64,000 nucleotides of DNA from an uncultured bacterium (GTDB taxonomy: Bacteria; Bacillota; Clostridia; Lachnospirales; Lachnospiraceae). Position 1 is the first letter of the stretch. Every line of letters starts with the position of its first letter. This document shows positions 1 through 8,299 of this stretch, one piece after another. The position numbers were made by a program, and so were the translations under genes. Where the stretch lies: the NCBI GenBank assembly GCA_905214875.1, contig CAJMNR010000003.1:62001-126000 (forward strand), in the 5' to 3' direction. The notes under the pieces are model-generated. The model was not told the origin of the DNA. It searched no databases and saw nothing but the letters and a program-made list of their open reading frames with translations.

Positions 1-239
1 TCATCAATTGCGAGATATGCTTCTCGTTCATACTTGGTAACATAGCTGTTTAATACATGATAAAGTTCTTCTTCATCTTTAAAATTATCAGAATTGTAAG
101 TTACAAACACTGAATTTTTCATAAAGTTAACAGATGCAGAAGCAATTCTCTTATCTTTATTCATTGCATGTTCCATCTTTGCTGCACAGTTGGCACAGCC
201 GAGATTCACAATGGTATATTGCTTTTGAAGTTCTTTCAT
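1..239 (-). CDS. Heavy-metal-associated (HMA) domain protein, probable N-terminus of a metal-efflux P-type ATPase (partial)
   Basis: The 79 visible codons begin with an ATG at 239 and run off the window, so only the N-terminus is seen. The chain starts MKELQKQYTIVNLGCANCAA and carries the metal-binding motif GxxNC/CANC typical of HMA domains (ferredoxin-like fold binding soft metals through two cysteines). The next gene upstream in the same direction is a CadC-type repressor, so this is most likely the first domain of a Cd/Zn/Pb efflux P1B-type ATPase (CadA/ZntA); a stand-alone metallochaperone is the alternative. It lies 11 bp after the repressor and is very likely co-transcribed with it. 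The family assignment of the missing part is inference. Confidence 0.75.
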   Translation of the reverse strand, partial: MKELQKQYTIVNLGCANCAAKMEHAMNKDKRIASASVNFMKNSVFVTYNSDNFKDEEELYHVLNSYVTKYEREAYLAID

Positions 240-250
240 ACAATCCCTCC

Positions 251-634
251 TTATTCTGTGATGTGGGCTAATCCTTGATCAAAGATATGTTTGATATGGG
301 CATCGTCAAGTGAGTAGTAAACCACTTTCCCTACCTTCCTATTTTTTACGAGTTTATTTGTTTTCAATACACGTAACTGGTGGGAAATTGCTGATTGTGT
401 CATATTAAGTAGTGTGGCAATATCGCAGACACACATTTCTGATTCAAAGAGGGCACAGAGAATTTTAATTCTTGTGGAATCTCCAAATACTTTAAATAAT
501 TCGGCTAAATCGTAGAGCGTTTCTTCCGCTGGGAGTTTTGATTTTACCTCTTGAATGATATCTTGATGGATACAGTTAACTTCACAACATTCATTTGCTG
601 CGACTAATTCTTCATGAGTCTTAGGCATAAGCAC
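251..634 (-). CDS. cadC: ArsR/SmtB-family metal-responsive repressor, CadC type
   Basis: This 127-residue winged-helix repressor should release DNA when Zn, Cd or Pb binds and so control the adjacent HMA/efflux gene. Both known metal sites of the family are visible. The alpha3N site has an N-terminal cysteine cluster (CCEVNC near residues 16-21) plus CVC in the helix containing SEMCVCDIATLL. The alpha5 site at the C-terminus has Asp-x-His, a His eleven residues after the first, and Glu three later (DAH...HITE), the SmtB/CadC spacing. The recognition helix is in NMTQSAISHQLRVLK. Length is normal for the family. The gene is first in a leftward operon and has a SmtB-like palindrome just upstream, so autoregulation is expected. 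Confidence 0.93.
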   Translation of the reverse strand: MLMPKTHEELVAANECCEVNCIHQDIIQEVKSKLPAEETLYDLAELFKVFGDSTRIKILCALFESEMCVCDIATLLNMTQSAISHQLRVLKTNKLVKNRKVGKVVYYSLDDAHIKHIFDQGLAHITE

Positions 635-662
635 CCTCCTTATATATAATATTAATTTTATT

Positions 663-700
663 TTATTATGTGAACATATGAATTGTTGTTCATATAATAA
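663..700. promoter_or_regulatory. Inverted-repeat operator for the CadC-type repressor
   Basis: Arms TTATTATGTGAACA (663-676) and TGTTCATATAATAA (687-700) pair at 13 of 14 positions across a 10-bp spacer. The TGAAC/GTTCA cores match the 12-2-12 class of SmtB/CadC operators known for this family. The site lies about 30 bp upstream of the repressor start, so it can silence the repressor-efflux operon and possibly the divergent promoter. Function is inferred. Confidence 0.75.
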
Positions 701-819
701 AACGTTTTAGGTGAGATGTCAATAACAAATATGGAAAATTTTAAAAATACTTATTTCTGGATAATGTAATATTGACAGAACAAAGAGAATAGGAAATGAT
801 AGAGATATGAGGTGATGGT

Positions 820-1290
820 ATGGAGAAGATAACAAAACAAGAGCTTTTAAATCAAGGCGCAATTTATATAGAACATGTGCTTGATGGATTTGATCGCTAC
901 CAACATAAAAATCTTAAGGCAACCTATGAAGAATATGCGGCATACTTCCTACAATTACGTAAGGAGCATCGTCTGTATGCAGACTTTTATTATAGTAAAA
1001 TCACAAATGAAAATATAAATATATTTAAACAAGCATTATCAATAGACCAAGTGCAGCAATTAGAGGTATTATATAAAGAGTGCAAGGGACATGGGCACGA
1101 TGGGGCTATTATTTTTTCGCCAAGCGAGGAGCAGTTATTGCTACTATTAGAAATCAGTTTTAAGGAACTTTTATTTAGTACGTTTTATGTAGTCGATTTA
1201 CCACTTACCATTTGGAGTAATTATAACGGAGAGTTTGTGGCATTTGCAAAAGACGAGAATGTATTAGGAGGGATTATATGCAATTATTAG
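820..1290 (+). CDS. Hypothetical protein, partner of a PII-like protein
   Basis: I do not recognise this 156-residue protein. It is acidic and soluble-looking, with no signal peptide or clear transmembrane segment, and is rich in Tyr and Leu, with a predicted helical N-terminal half (YEEYAAYFLQLRKEHRLY) and a hydrophobic C-terminal half ending GGIICNY. Start ATG 820 follows a GAGGTGATGGT ribosome binding region. Its end overlaps the start of the PII-like gene by 13 bp, so the two are translationally coupled and probably act together. No catalytic motif can be pointed to. Confidence 0.7.
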   Translation: MEKITKQELLNQGAIYIEHVLDGFDRYQHKNLKATYEEYAAYFLQLRKEHRLYADFYYSKITNENINIFKQALSIDQVQQLEVLYKECKGHGHDGAIIFSPSEEQLLLLLEISFKELLFSTFYVVDLPLTIWSNYNGEFVAFAKDENVLGGIICNY

Positions 1291-1613
1291 TTGTGATCTT
1301 AAAGAGAGAAAGTCGGATGAAGAAGGTGGTTCAGGCACTTGCTAGGGAAGGGATTCGAGGAGGAACCATTATTGAGGGCGTAGGTATGGCAGAATCGTTA
1401 GTACAGATGCAGGATCTTCCTGTGTTTGGTACGTTAAAGAGGATGCTGTCAGTAGAAGAAATGGAGACAAGCCATGTAATGCTATTTGCATTGAAAGATA
1501 ATGAATTAAGCAGAACGACAAGCCTGATCAAGGAAGTGATCGGCGATTTTAATGCACCAAATACGGGCATTATGTTTGCTATTCCAATCAGCTATATTGA
1601 AGGGATACATTAA
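1278..1613 (+). CDS. PII-like small regulatory protein
   Basis: This 111-residue protein has the size and strand pattern of the PII/CutA-like ferredoxin fold: a beta strand at the start (MQLLVVILKRE), helix (MKKVVQALAREGI), strand (GGTIIEGVGMAESL), a long loop, then strand-helix-strand ending FAIPISYIEGIH. The loop does not show the tyrosine-bearing T-loop of GlnB/GlnK, so it is probably a PII-like effector binder rather than a classical nitrogen regulator. ATG 1278 has a strong GGAGGG site (about 1267-1272). It overlaps the preceding gene, which is the likely partner. The effector is unknown. Confidence 0.6.
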   Translation: MQLLVVILKRESRMKKVVQALAREGIRGGTIIEGVGMAESLVQMQDLPVFGTLKRMLSVEEMETSHVMLFALKDNELSRTTSLIKEVIGDFNAPNTGIMFAIPISYIEGIH

Positions 1614-1634
1614 GAAAAATAGACGCAACAATTA

Positions 1635-1663
1635 TTGACAATTTTAGAATATTTTGTTATTCT
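1635..1663 (+). promoter_or_regulatory. Candidate sigma-A promoter upstream of a non-coding stretch
   Basis: TTGACA at 1635-1640, a 17-bp spacer and TATTCT at 1658-1663 give a plausible vegetative promoter reading into a stretch with no open frame that ends at the terminator at 1757-1801. The -10 matches four of six consensus bases. Confidence 0.4.
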
Positions 1664-1669
1664 GATAGT

Positions 1670-1803
1670 ATCACATGAGAGTACATAGGAGACGTTAATG
1701 TGATGGTATTTTTGTATGCGTTGGGGAACGTGAGAGTGCAAAAACTATATGGAAAAGGCGAAAGTAAGTGTTACATCCAGACAGTTACTTTCGCCTTTTT
1801 TCT
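1670..1803 (+). ncRNA. Candidate small RNA between the PII-like gene and dtd
   Basis: About 130 nt lie between a TTGACA/TATTCT promoter and a strong intrinsic terminator without an open frame on this strand. The predicted 5' end can fold: ATCACAT at 1670-1676 pairs with ATGTGAT at 1698-1704, and a short CGTT/AACG hairpin follows at 1719-1730. The alternative is that this is simply the 3' untranslated region of the PII-like mRNA. I recognise no RNA family. Confidence 0.3.
1757..1801. terminator. Bidirectional intrinsic terminator
   Basis: GGCGAAAGTAA (1757-1767) pairs perfectly with TTACTTTCGCC (1785-1795) and is followed by a T-run. A-rich sequence on the other side lets it also stop the leftward dtd transcript. 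Confidence 0.9.
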
Positions 1804-1807
1804 ATTG

Positions 1808-2251
1808 TTATGCTAAGTTTTCGATGACTACCGTAAATGGTCCATCGTTTACTAAGCTGACTTCCATATGGGCACCGAAACTGCCGTGTTCCACAACGGG
1901 AATTCGCTCCTTACACTGATGAATGAATTCTTCATAGAGTTCATTTGCCATATCTGGTTTTCCAGCATTCATAAAGTTTGGACGGTTTCCTTTGCGGCAA
2001 TCCGCGTATAGGGTAAATTGTGAGATGATTAATAACTCTCCGTTTACGTCCTGAATAGAAAGGTTTGTTTTATCATTTTCATCTTCAAAGATTCGAAGTT
2101 TTAAAAGCTTATCTACATATTTCTTTACGGTATCTTTCGTATCTTCGGCACCTACGCCTAAAAGAACCATAAGTCCATGGTTAATCTTCCCGATACATTC
2201 ATTTTCGACACTTACTTGTGCAGTGCTGACACGTTGTACGACTAATTTCAT
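1808..2251 (-). CDS. dtd: D-aminoacyl-tRNA deacylase
   Basis: This 147-residue protein removes D-amino acids (and glycine mischarged on tRNA-Ala) from tRNA in the cytoplasm, protecting translation. It shows the family signature around SQFTLYADCRKGNRP with the catalytic/RNA-contact Ser-Gln-Phe-Thr, the N-terminus MKLVVQRVSTAQVSVE, and the C-terminal GPFTVVIE block that forms the cross-subunit Gly-Pro motif. Length is typical for bacterial Dtd. It is a single gene, convergent with the upstream + strand genes and sharing their terminator. Confidence 0.96.
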   Translation of the reverse strand: MKLVVQRVSTAQVSVENECIGKINHGLMVLLGVGAEDTKDTVKKYVDKLLKLRIFEDENDKTNLSIQDVNGELLIISQFTLYADCRKGNRPNFMNAGKPDMANELYEEFIHQCKERIPVVEHGSFGAHMEVSLVNDGPFTVVIENLA

Positions 2252-2346
2252 GACTTATCCTCATTTCATATGATTTTTCTATATTATAAACAGTTCCATT
2301 GATACTGTCTAGGATAGCCACATGTAATTATTTTTGGCAGTTTATC

Positions 2347-2374
2347 TAATGAGAATTGAAAAGCAAGCCGAAAT
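2347..2374 (+). promoter_or_regulatory. Sigma-D (SigD/FliA)-like flagellar promoter
   Basis: TAAT at 2347-2350 and GCCGAAAT at 2367-2374 are separated by 16 bp; the known motility sigma consensus is TAAA, about 15 bp, GCCGATAT. It sits directly ahead of the FliK-like gene, flagellin and fliS, late flagellar genes that this sigma factor controls. If used, RNA would start near 2381, which rules out upstream starts at 2334 (TTG) or 2349 (ATG). Confidence 0.6.
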
Positions 2375-2411
2375 ATGTTGTAACAATATAAGTAAAGTGA
2401 GTGTGAAATCA

Positions 2412-5400
2412 ATGGACAGAATTAATGTGAATACAGCAAGCACCAAGGAGGTGTGCTATTCCACCACTGAAGAGAATGTAAGCGAATTATTTTCAAAAGG
2501 ACAAGTAGTGGAAGGTGTAATCACAAATGTATCTGATAAGATTTCCATCTCCTTGAACGGCAAAGAGTTACAAGTCTCTCAGTCGGCAGTACAAAATGCC
2601 AAGGAAGGTCAAGTAAGAACATTTGAGATAACGGATTTCTCGAACAAAAGTATTGTATTAAGGGAAGTTGGAAATGAAGCAGAGCAGCCAGCATCACAAG
2701 GCGTTAAACAGACTAGCGTTGTGACAAGTTCGGCTACTTTTATTGGAAAACTAGATGATACAAAGAATATGGAGTCATTAGGGACCAAAAAAGAGCAAGT
2801 GAAGAAGCAGATGGCAGCTACGGCGAGTCGCCTAAGTGCTGAAGACTATGCTAAGCTTTCAGAGGATAAAACACCTTTAGAAGAGTATAATGAAGATCGT
2901 GTGGAACGTGCAATCGATCGTGTTAAGGCGCAAAGGGAGTTTAAGCAGGAGCATCTTGACAAGCAGATTGAGAAAAAACAAGAGACAAGGGAATTAATTA
3001 CAGAGGCTTCCTCAAAGACAGGAAAGGGCTCACAGGCAGCCAAGATTGAAAAACAGTTAGAAGAAAACAATCTTCCGGTAACTGAAGCGAACCTTACGAA
3101 GATGGCAACTGCTATGGAATTAGCAGCAATGGCACCACAGATGAGTGATGCATCAAAAGCATATATCATTGAGAATAATATGCAGGTAACACCTGAGAAT
3201 ATATATAAATCCATTTACAGTGGAAGCGGTATGTCTACAGGAATGTCAATTAATGAACAAACCTGGAAGGAGTTACAGCCACAGGTAGAAGATTTATTAG
3301 TAAAAGAAGGCATGGAAGTAACGAGTGAATCTTTAAATAATGCAAAATGGCTGATTTCTAACGATTTAACAGTTACTAAGCAGAATATTGAGACACTTAG
3401 TGAGTTAAATGAGTTACAAAACAACATGGATCCAGACCTTATGTTTAAGTTATGCATTAATGGTTTAAAAGAGGGAACAGAACCTAAGAAGACAGATCTA
3501 GTAGAACAAAGACAAGATCTTGATCTACGTCAAAAAGCAATGGAGACAATGGCACTACTTGCATCAATTGAAGACAATGCAGTAAATTGTGTAACTGAAG
3601 GCGAACCAATTACATTACAGGCATTAGCCAATGTTTCTGATACAACTACTTCAGAAACGGTGAATATTGCAGCAATCACTGCAAGAAGACAGTTAGAGGA
3701 AGTACGTCTAAAGCTTACAATGGAAAGCTCTTATCAATTGTATAAACAAGGAATCGACGTAGATACGACAGAATTACAAGAGTTAGTTGAAAACTTACGT
3801 GCTATGGAAGATGCGTATTATCAGGGTATTTGCAAGGATATGAAAGTAAGCGCAACAGATAGCGAGCTTGAATTGTTAAAGGCGACAGATCAGACGGTAA
3901 ACAGCTTAAAGTCAGCGCCAAGTTCAGTACTTGCCATGACATATACAGCTCGTCAGACTGTGACAATGACAGAACTTTCTAGTGCCGCAGAGAAAGCTTC
4001 TGCCAAGGTAAATAAGGCAAATGAATATGAAACACTTATGACGGTGCCTAGAAAGGATTTAGGAGATTCTATTAAGAAGGCATTTAATAGTGTGGATCAG
4101 ATATTAGAAGACCTATCCTTAGATAAAACAGAAAGCAATGAAAGAGCAGTGCGAATCTTAGCTTATAATCAGATGGATATTAACGAAGAATCCATTACGA
4201 ATATGAAGAGCTATGATTTTACAGTAAATCAGGTAATTCAAAACTTAACACCGGAAGTTACCCTTACGTTAATTAAAGAAGGCAAGAATCCATTAAATAT
4301 GTCAATGGCAGAGTTAGATGAAGTCGTATCTGATATTATAGCATCCATGGATGTCACTTCAGAAGAGAAGTTTAGTGAATACCTTTATAATTTAGATCGT
4401 AAAAAAGAGCTTACAAGCGAAGAGCGTGAATCCTATATCGGAATTTATCGTTTATTACATCAAGTAGAAAAGAGCGATGGTGCAGCGGTAGGTGCGGTTG
4501 TAAAAGCAAATCAGGAACTTACGTTAGGAAACTTACTGACAGCAGTAAGAAGCCGTAATAATGCAGGAATGGACATCGAAGTAGATGAAACATTTGGTGG
4601 AGTGGAAAGCATTAAGACAAATGGCGCATCTATTTCGGACCAGGTAAATAAAGCATTTTATGCAAATCAGCTAGCAACCGAGGTATATTTTGACCTTACC
4701 GTAGACGCAGTCATTTCTTTAGACCAAGACAAAGCCTCCTTACATGATGCCACATTAGAGGAATTGTATGAGGCAGAGCAAAATGTGAAAGACGTACAAA
4801 GCAATGACTATACAAACAAAAAGTATGAAGATATGATGCGTATACTTGGTGACGCAAATAATACAGAAGTATTGCTTGCAGCAGGAAATGAAGTTACCGT
4901 AAACAATATGGAAGCAGTCAACTATATTGCTTGCCAGGCGTCCACATTTTATAAGGACATGAAGGCAAAAGCCAAAGAAGTAAGTGATGAACTTGCAGAT
5001 AAGGTACAGGAAATTTATGATAGCTTTGTAGAACGCTTAGGCGATGAAGACCAGATGGAAGCTGGCTTTAACGAACTTAAGGATGCGATGACAGAAGTAT
5101 TCGAAGGCTATATGGAAAGCAACGAAGTAACGTCTGAAGATATGGACGAGTTAAGACTTTATAAACATTCCATCCGCTTAGCTTCTGATTTAGCAAAGAG
5201 CCAGATGTTTGAAGTACCGGTAAGCGTCGGTGACGAGGTTGTTAACTTAAAAGTGCAAATGGTACCTTCTACAGACGGTCAGGCAAAAGTAGCAGTCCAG
5301 ATGTCAGAAGAATCCTTTGGTACATTAGATGTAACGGCAACTGTGGTAAATAATGAATTATCCGCATTCGTAGTATGTGATAATCGTACTGTAGTAGAGT

Positions 5401-5603
5401 ATTTTACAGAAAATAACGAGGCCGTAACGCAGGCACTTGAAAAAACAGGAGTGAACGTAAAACAGTTAACTGTTACAATGAATCGAAAAAAGACAGAGTT
5501 TTATGATACAGAGCATGCAGCGGGAGAAGGAACAAAGACAGAAGTACTATATAATGTAGCAAAAACATTTGTTAAGATGACAAAGACTGCATGTGAACAA
5601 TAA
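2412..5603 (+). CDS. Large flagellar-operon protein: helical repeat region with a FliK-like C-terminal domain
   Basis: About 1,063 residues from the start chosen here (MDRINVNT); it may correspond to a DUF6240-type family. The final 150 residues (from FEVPVSVGDEVVNLKVQM onward) resemble the Flg_hook domain of FliK: beta strands, a hydrophobic core and a KQLTVTM ending. Most of the chain is acidic and alpha-helical with a recurring unit [hydrophobic]-x-V-T-x-x-N-[I/L], for example LPVTEANL, MQVTPENI, LTVTKQNI, EVTVNNM. No signal peptide is seen, as expected for flagellar export. It is 27 bp upstream of flagellin, so a hook-length, filament-associated or export-related role is likely. ATG 2412 is preferred because the in-frame starts at 2334 and 2349 overlap a sigma-D-like promoter; its own ribosome binding site is weak. 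Confidence 0.75.
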   Translation: MDRINVNTASTKEVCYSTTEENVSELFSKGQVVEGVITNVSDKISISLNGKELQVSQSAVQNAKEGQVRTFEITDFSNKSIVLREVGNEAEQPASQGVKQTSVVTSSATFIGKLDDTKNMESLGTKKEQVKKQMAATASRLSAEDYAKLSEDKTPLEEYNEDRVERAIDRVKAQREFKQEHLDKQIEKKQETRELITEASSKTGKGSQAAKIEKQLEENNLPVTEANLTKMATAMELAAMAPQMSDASKAYIIENNMQVTPENIYKSIYSGSGMSTGMSINEQTWKELQPQVEDLLVKEGMEVTSESLNNAKWLISNDLTVTKQNIETLSELNELQNNMDPDLMFKLCINGLKEGTEPKKTDLVEQRQDLDLRQKAMETMALLASIEDNAVNCVTEGEPITLQALANVSDTTTSETVNIAAITARRQLEEVRLKLTMESSYQLYKQGIDVDTTELQELVENLRAMEDAYYQGICKDMKVSATDSELELLKATDQTVNSLKSAPSSVLAMTYTARQTVTMTELSSAAEKASAKVNKANEYETLMTVPRKDLGDSIKKAFNSVDQILEDLSLDKTESNERAVRILAYNQMDINEESITNMKSYDFTVNQVIQNLTPEVTLTLIKEGKNPLNMSMAELDEVVSDIIASMDVTSEEKFSEYLYNLDRKKELTSEERESYIGIYRLLHQVEKSDGAAVGAVVKANQELTLGNLLTAVRSRNNAGMDIEVDETFGGVESIKTNGASISDQVNKAFYANQLATEVYFDLTVDAVISLDQDKASLHDATLEELYEAEQNVKDVQSNDYTNKKYEDMMRILGDANNTEVLLAAGNEVTVNNMEAVNYIACQASTFYKDMKAKAKEVSDELADKVQEIYDSFVERLGDEDQMEAGFNELKDAMTEVFEGYMESNEVTSEDMDELRLYKHSIRLASDLAKSQMFEVPVSVGDEVVNLKVQMVPSTDGQAKVAVQMSEESFGTLDVTATVVNNELSAFVVCDNRTVVEYFTENNEAVTQALEKTGVNVKQLTVTMNRKKTEFYDTEHAAGEGTKTEVLYNVAKTFVKMTKTACEQ

Positions 5604-5630
5604 GAGGATAAATAGAAAGGGACGAATGAC

Positions 5631-7064
5631 ATGAGAATTAATCATAACATTGCCGCTCTTAAGGCAGCAAATATTTTAAATAAGAATAATAATGGTATGG
5701 TAAGTGCAACAGAACGCTTATCCAGTGGATATAAGATTAACAAGGCAGCAGATAACCCTGCAGGTATGGCAATCTCCAGAAAGATGAAGACACAAATCGC
5801 AGCATTAGAACGTTCTTCAGATAATGCAGCAGATGGTGTATCTGTTATCCAAACGGCAGAAGGTGCAATCAATGAAATGCAGTCCATCGTACAACGTATG
5901 AGAGAGTTATCAGTACAGGCGGCCAACGGAACGTATACAGATGAAGATCGTGCAACAATCCAAGCAGAAGTAGAACAATTAAAATCCGAAGTAAACAGCA
6001 TTGCAGAAAAGACAGAATTCAATACAAAGAAATTATTAGACGGTTCTGTAGATCGTAAATCTTACTCCGATAATGATAAAATCAACTTAGTATATTTATC
6101 TGATGAAGTAGATATTGAGGACTACAAGATTACTGTAAGTAAAAATCCAGAACAAGCAAAGTTAACAGCTGACGGAAAATTCGGTTCGGGTACAACATGC
6201 CCAGAAGGTTCAATCTCAATCAACGGAGTGGAAGTTAAGATTCAAGCAGGTACTACTACAGAAGATGCATATGCAGCAATTCGTGATGCAGCAGCTACTG
6301 CAAATATTAATGTAACATTAGTTCATGCTACTACTGGAGCTGAAACAACAGTATATGATCCAAACGCTGTCTTAAAATTTACAACAATTGAATATGGTTC
6401 AAAGAATAGTGTTGAAATTACAAGCTCTTCTAATGATTTATTAGATTATCTTGGATTAACAAATGCAAGTTTAAAAGCAACAGGTGTAGATGCATCCGTT
6501 TCATTAGATCGTACAACTGGATTCTCTAATACTGCAACTGTAAAGGTAGATGGCGATATGGTTACAATTACTGATGCAGATGGATTTAAAATGAAAATCC
6601 GTGTTGATGCAGATGCAATTCCAGCAGGTTCCACTTCTGCTAACGCGCAAATCAGTGTATTAGATGCAGGTCCAATGACCCTTCAGATTGGTGCTTCCGA
6701 AGGTCAGACAATGGAAGTTCGCATTCCAGCAATGACAACGGAAACACTTGGTATCACAAACCTTAACCTTGCAACACAAAAAGGAGCAGAAAAAGGAATC
6801 GGATTATTAGATGAAGCCTTATCTGAAGTAAGTAAAGTTAGAGCAAAACTTGGTGCATACCAAAACCGTTTGGAGCATACAATCACAAATCTTGATGATG
6901 CAGGTCTTAACCTACAAGATGCTCTATCCCGTATCGAAGATACAGATATGGCCGCTGAAATGACAAAATATACGCAGTATAATGTATTAGTGCAGGCTGG
7001 TACTTCTATGCTTTCTCAGGCAAATGAATTACCACAGCAAGTATTATCTTTATTACAAGGATAA
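5631..7064 (+). CDS. hag: Flagellin
   Basis: The 477-residue filament subunit has both conserved terminal helices: N-terminal MRINHNIAALKAANIL with RLSSGYKINKAADNPAG (residues 1-140) and C-terminal ALSRIEDTDMAAEMTKYT ending QQVLSLLQG (residues 380-477). The middle 240 residues are the variable, surface-exposed domain rich in Thr, Ala and Gly. It is exported by the flagellar apparatus without a signal peptide. An AAAGGGA site precedes ATG 5631. It lies between the FliK-like gene and fliS and is probably read from the sigma-D-like promoter at 2347. Confidence 0.97.
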   Translation: MRINHNIAALKAANILNKNNNGMVSATERLSSGYKINKAADNPAGMAISRKMKTQIAALERSSDNAADGVSVIQTAEGAINEMQSIVQRMRELSVQAANGTYTDEDRATIQAEVEQLKSEVNSIAEKTEFNTKKLLDGSVDRKSYSDNDKINLVYLSDEVDIEDYKITVSKNPEQAKLTADGKFGSGTTCPEGSISINGVEVKIQAGTTTEDAYAAIRDAAATANINVTLVHATTGAETTVYDPNAVLKFTTIEYGSKNSVEITSSSNDLLDYLGLTNASLKATGVDASVSLDRTTGFSNTATVKVDGDMVTITDADGFKMKIRVDADAIPAGSTSANAQISVLDAGPMTLQIGASEGQTMEVRIPAMTTETLGITNLNLATQKGAEKGIGLLDEALSEVSKVRAKLGAYQNRLEHTITNLDDAGLNLQDALSRIEDTDMAAEMTKYTQYNVLVQAGTSMLSQANELPQQVLSLLQG

Positions 7065-7087
7065 TCGGATAGCTTTGGAGGCGTAAG

Positions 7088-7558
7088 ATGGAAAAAGAAA
7101 AGGTACAGGCATACACACTGCGAGTGACACAAGCAAACCGCAGCGAGTTGATCGTTATCCTATATGAAATGATTTTAGATGACTTAATGGAAGCAGATAA
7201 ATATGCAGTTCATGATAGAGACTATAACAAGGTACTACTTCATGCAACCAAATGTGTCAATGAATTAATCTGTGCTTTGGATTTTCAATACGAGCTTTCG
7301 TTCCAGTTAATGAGATTATATCGATATGTGAATGAATGTATTGCAAAATTAAAAGTGAAAAAAGACGAAGAAATCAGAAAAAGCGCCATGGATACAATCC
7401 AAGGTCTCCACGTAGCGTTTAAAGAAGTGGCGAAACAAGATAATTCTGGCGCTGTCATGAGAAATACAGAGCAAGTATATGCTGGACTTACGTATTCAAA
7501 AGGTACGTTAAATGAATCATTATTGTCGAATAGTGGTTCAAGAGGATTCCAAGCATAA
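7088..7558 (+). CDS. fliS: Flagellin export chaperone FliS
   Basis: This 156-residue helical protein has the FliS pattern: an N-terminal segment QAYTLRVTQANRSELIVILYEMIL, then helices around LMEADKYAVHDRDYNKVLLHATKCVNEL, placed directly behind flagellin (23-bp gap, GGAG site). FliS binds the C-terminus of newly made flagellin in the cytoplasm and prevents early polymerisation. It is slightly longer than typical FliS (about 130 residues) because of a Ser/Gly-rich tail ending SRGFQA. A strong terminator follows, closing the operon. Confidence 0.85.
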   Translation: MEKEKVQAYTLRVTQANRSELIVILYEMILDDLMEADKYAVHDRDYNKVLLHATKCVNELICALDFQYELSFQLMRLYRYVNECIAKLKVKKDEEIRKSAMDTIQGLHVAFKEVAKQDNSGAVMRNTEQVYAGLTYSKGTLNESLLSNSGSRGFQA

Positions 7559-7589
7559 AGCTTCTTAACATTGTTGATAATAATAAAAT

Positions 7590-7635
7590 TAGCGCGAGTA
7601 AGCACGATATTGTGCCTGCTTGCGCTAGTTTACTT
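7590..7635 (+). terminator. Intrinsic terminator of the flagellin operon
   Basis: A 16-bp stem with some G-U pairs (7590-7605 with 7612-7627), a GATATT loop and a T-rich tail follow the fliS stop. The next 190 bp hold no gene; a TCTAAATAC/GTATTTAGA inverted repeat near 7731-7770 may end the leftward DUF2508 transcript. Confidence 0.8.
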
Positions 7636-7821
7636 TAAAAACAAAATTCTTTTATACTCCCCGTATCATTAGCTGTCAAAATAATTTAGTTAATGTAAGC
7701 ATTATTATCATGTAAATGACTCTAAATACGTTCATAATTCATGAATAAAAAGTATTTAGACTGCAGAGAATAATTTATGTCATACGGTATTTGCTTACGT
7801 TCGTATCTAAAGTAAAATTTT

Positions 7822-8040
7822 CTAAGCGTAATTCTCAGTTTCTAGTGTCTTTACTTGTTTCAGTAAGAACTTGTACCGCTTTTGAACGGCATTAACTTCA
7901 TAGATATAGCTGTCGATTAAATCTGGATCTAAACAATTTTCAAAGTTTGAATAGGCAGTTTCTAATGCCATCTTTGTCCTTTGAATTTCTTTAATTAATG
8001 ATTCTTCTGGTAATTCTTGTTTTTTTCTAATACGCATCAT
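7822..8040 (-). CDS. DUF2508 (YaaL-like) family protein
   Basis: This 72-residue, highly charged helical protein fits the YaaL/DUF2508 family, small proteins of unknown function usually encoded next to bofA. It starts MMRIRKKQELPEESLI and has a heptad-like helix to the end (KRYKFLLKQVKTLE). Here it is divergent from bofA instead of preceding it on the same strand, which is unusual. An AGAAAGG site lies upstream. No motif suggests enzymatic activity. Confidence 0.7.
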   Translation of the reverse strand: MMRIRKKQELPEESLIKEIQRTKMALETAYSNFENCLDPDLIDSYIYEVNAVQKRYKFLLKQVKTLETENYA

Positions 8041-8092
8041 ATGACCAAACCTTTCTTCTTACATAAATATTCTACTGATTGACCTGCATATT

Positions 8093-8118
8093 ATATTATA
8101 GTCGCGAATCTATAATAT
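8093..8118. promoter_or_regulatory. Inverted repeat in the DUF2508-bofA divergent region
   Basis: ATATTATAG (8093-8101) and CTATAATAT (8110-8118) are perfect arms around the GC-containing loop TCGCGAAT. It could be an operator for the leftward DUF2508 promoter. No known regulator is identified. Confidence 0.35.
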
Positions 8119-8192
8119 TATTCTAATTATTTTACAATATTTGGTAAAACTTCAAAATAAACAGGGCGATAGACAAAAATCCTTTTTTATTT

Positions 8193-8230
8193 GCTAAAAA
8201 AAGATAATATTCTTAAGAATATTTCTTAGC
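8193..8230. repeat. Palindrome upstream of bofA
   Basis: AATATTCTTAAGAATATT (8206-8223) is a perfect 18-bp palindrome, extended imperfectly by GCTAA at 8193 and TTAGC ending at 8230. It lies 70 bp ahead of the bofA start and could be an operator or an RNA hairpin in the leader. Confidence 0.5.
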
Positions 8231-8299
8231 ATAATGAGAATATATTTTTGGACAATGTATATATTGTATAAACGAAGCTTGTCACAGGAGGGGAACTGT

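Noticed and set aside
2334..2411. Upstream TTG/ATG starts for the FliK-like gene
   Set aside because: They fall in a sigma-D-like promoter and have no ribosome binding site.
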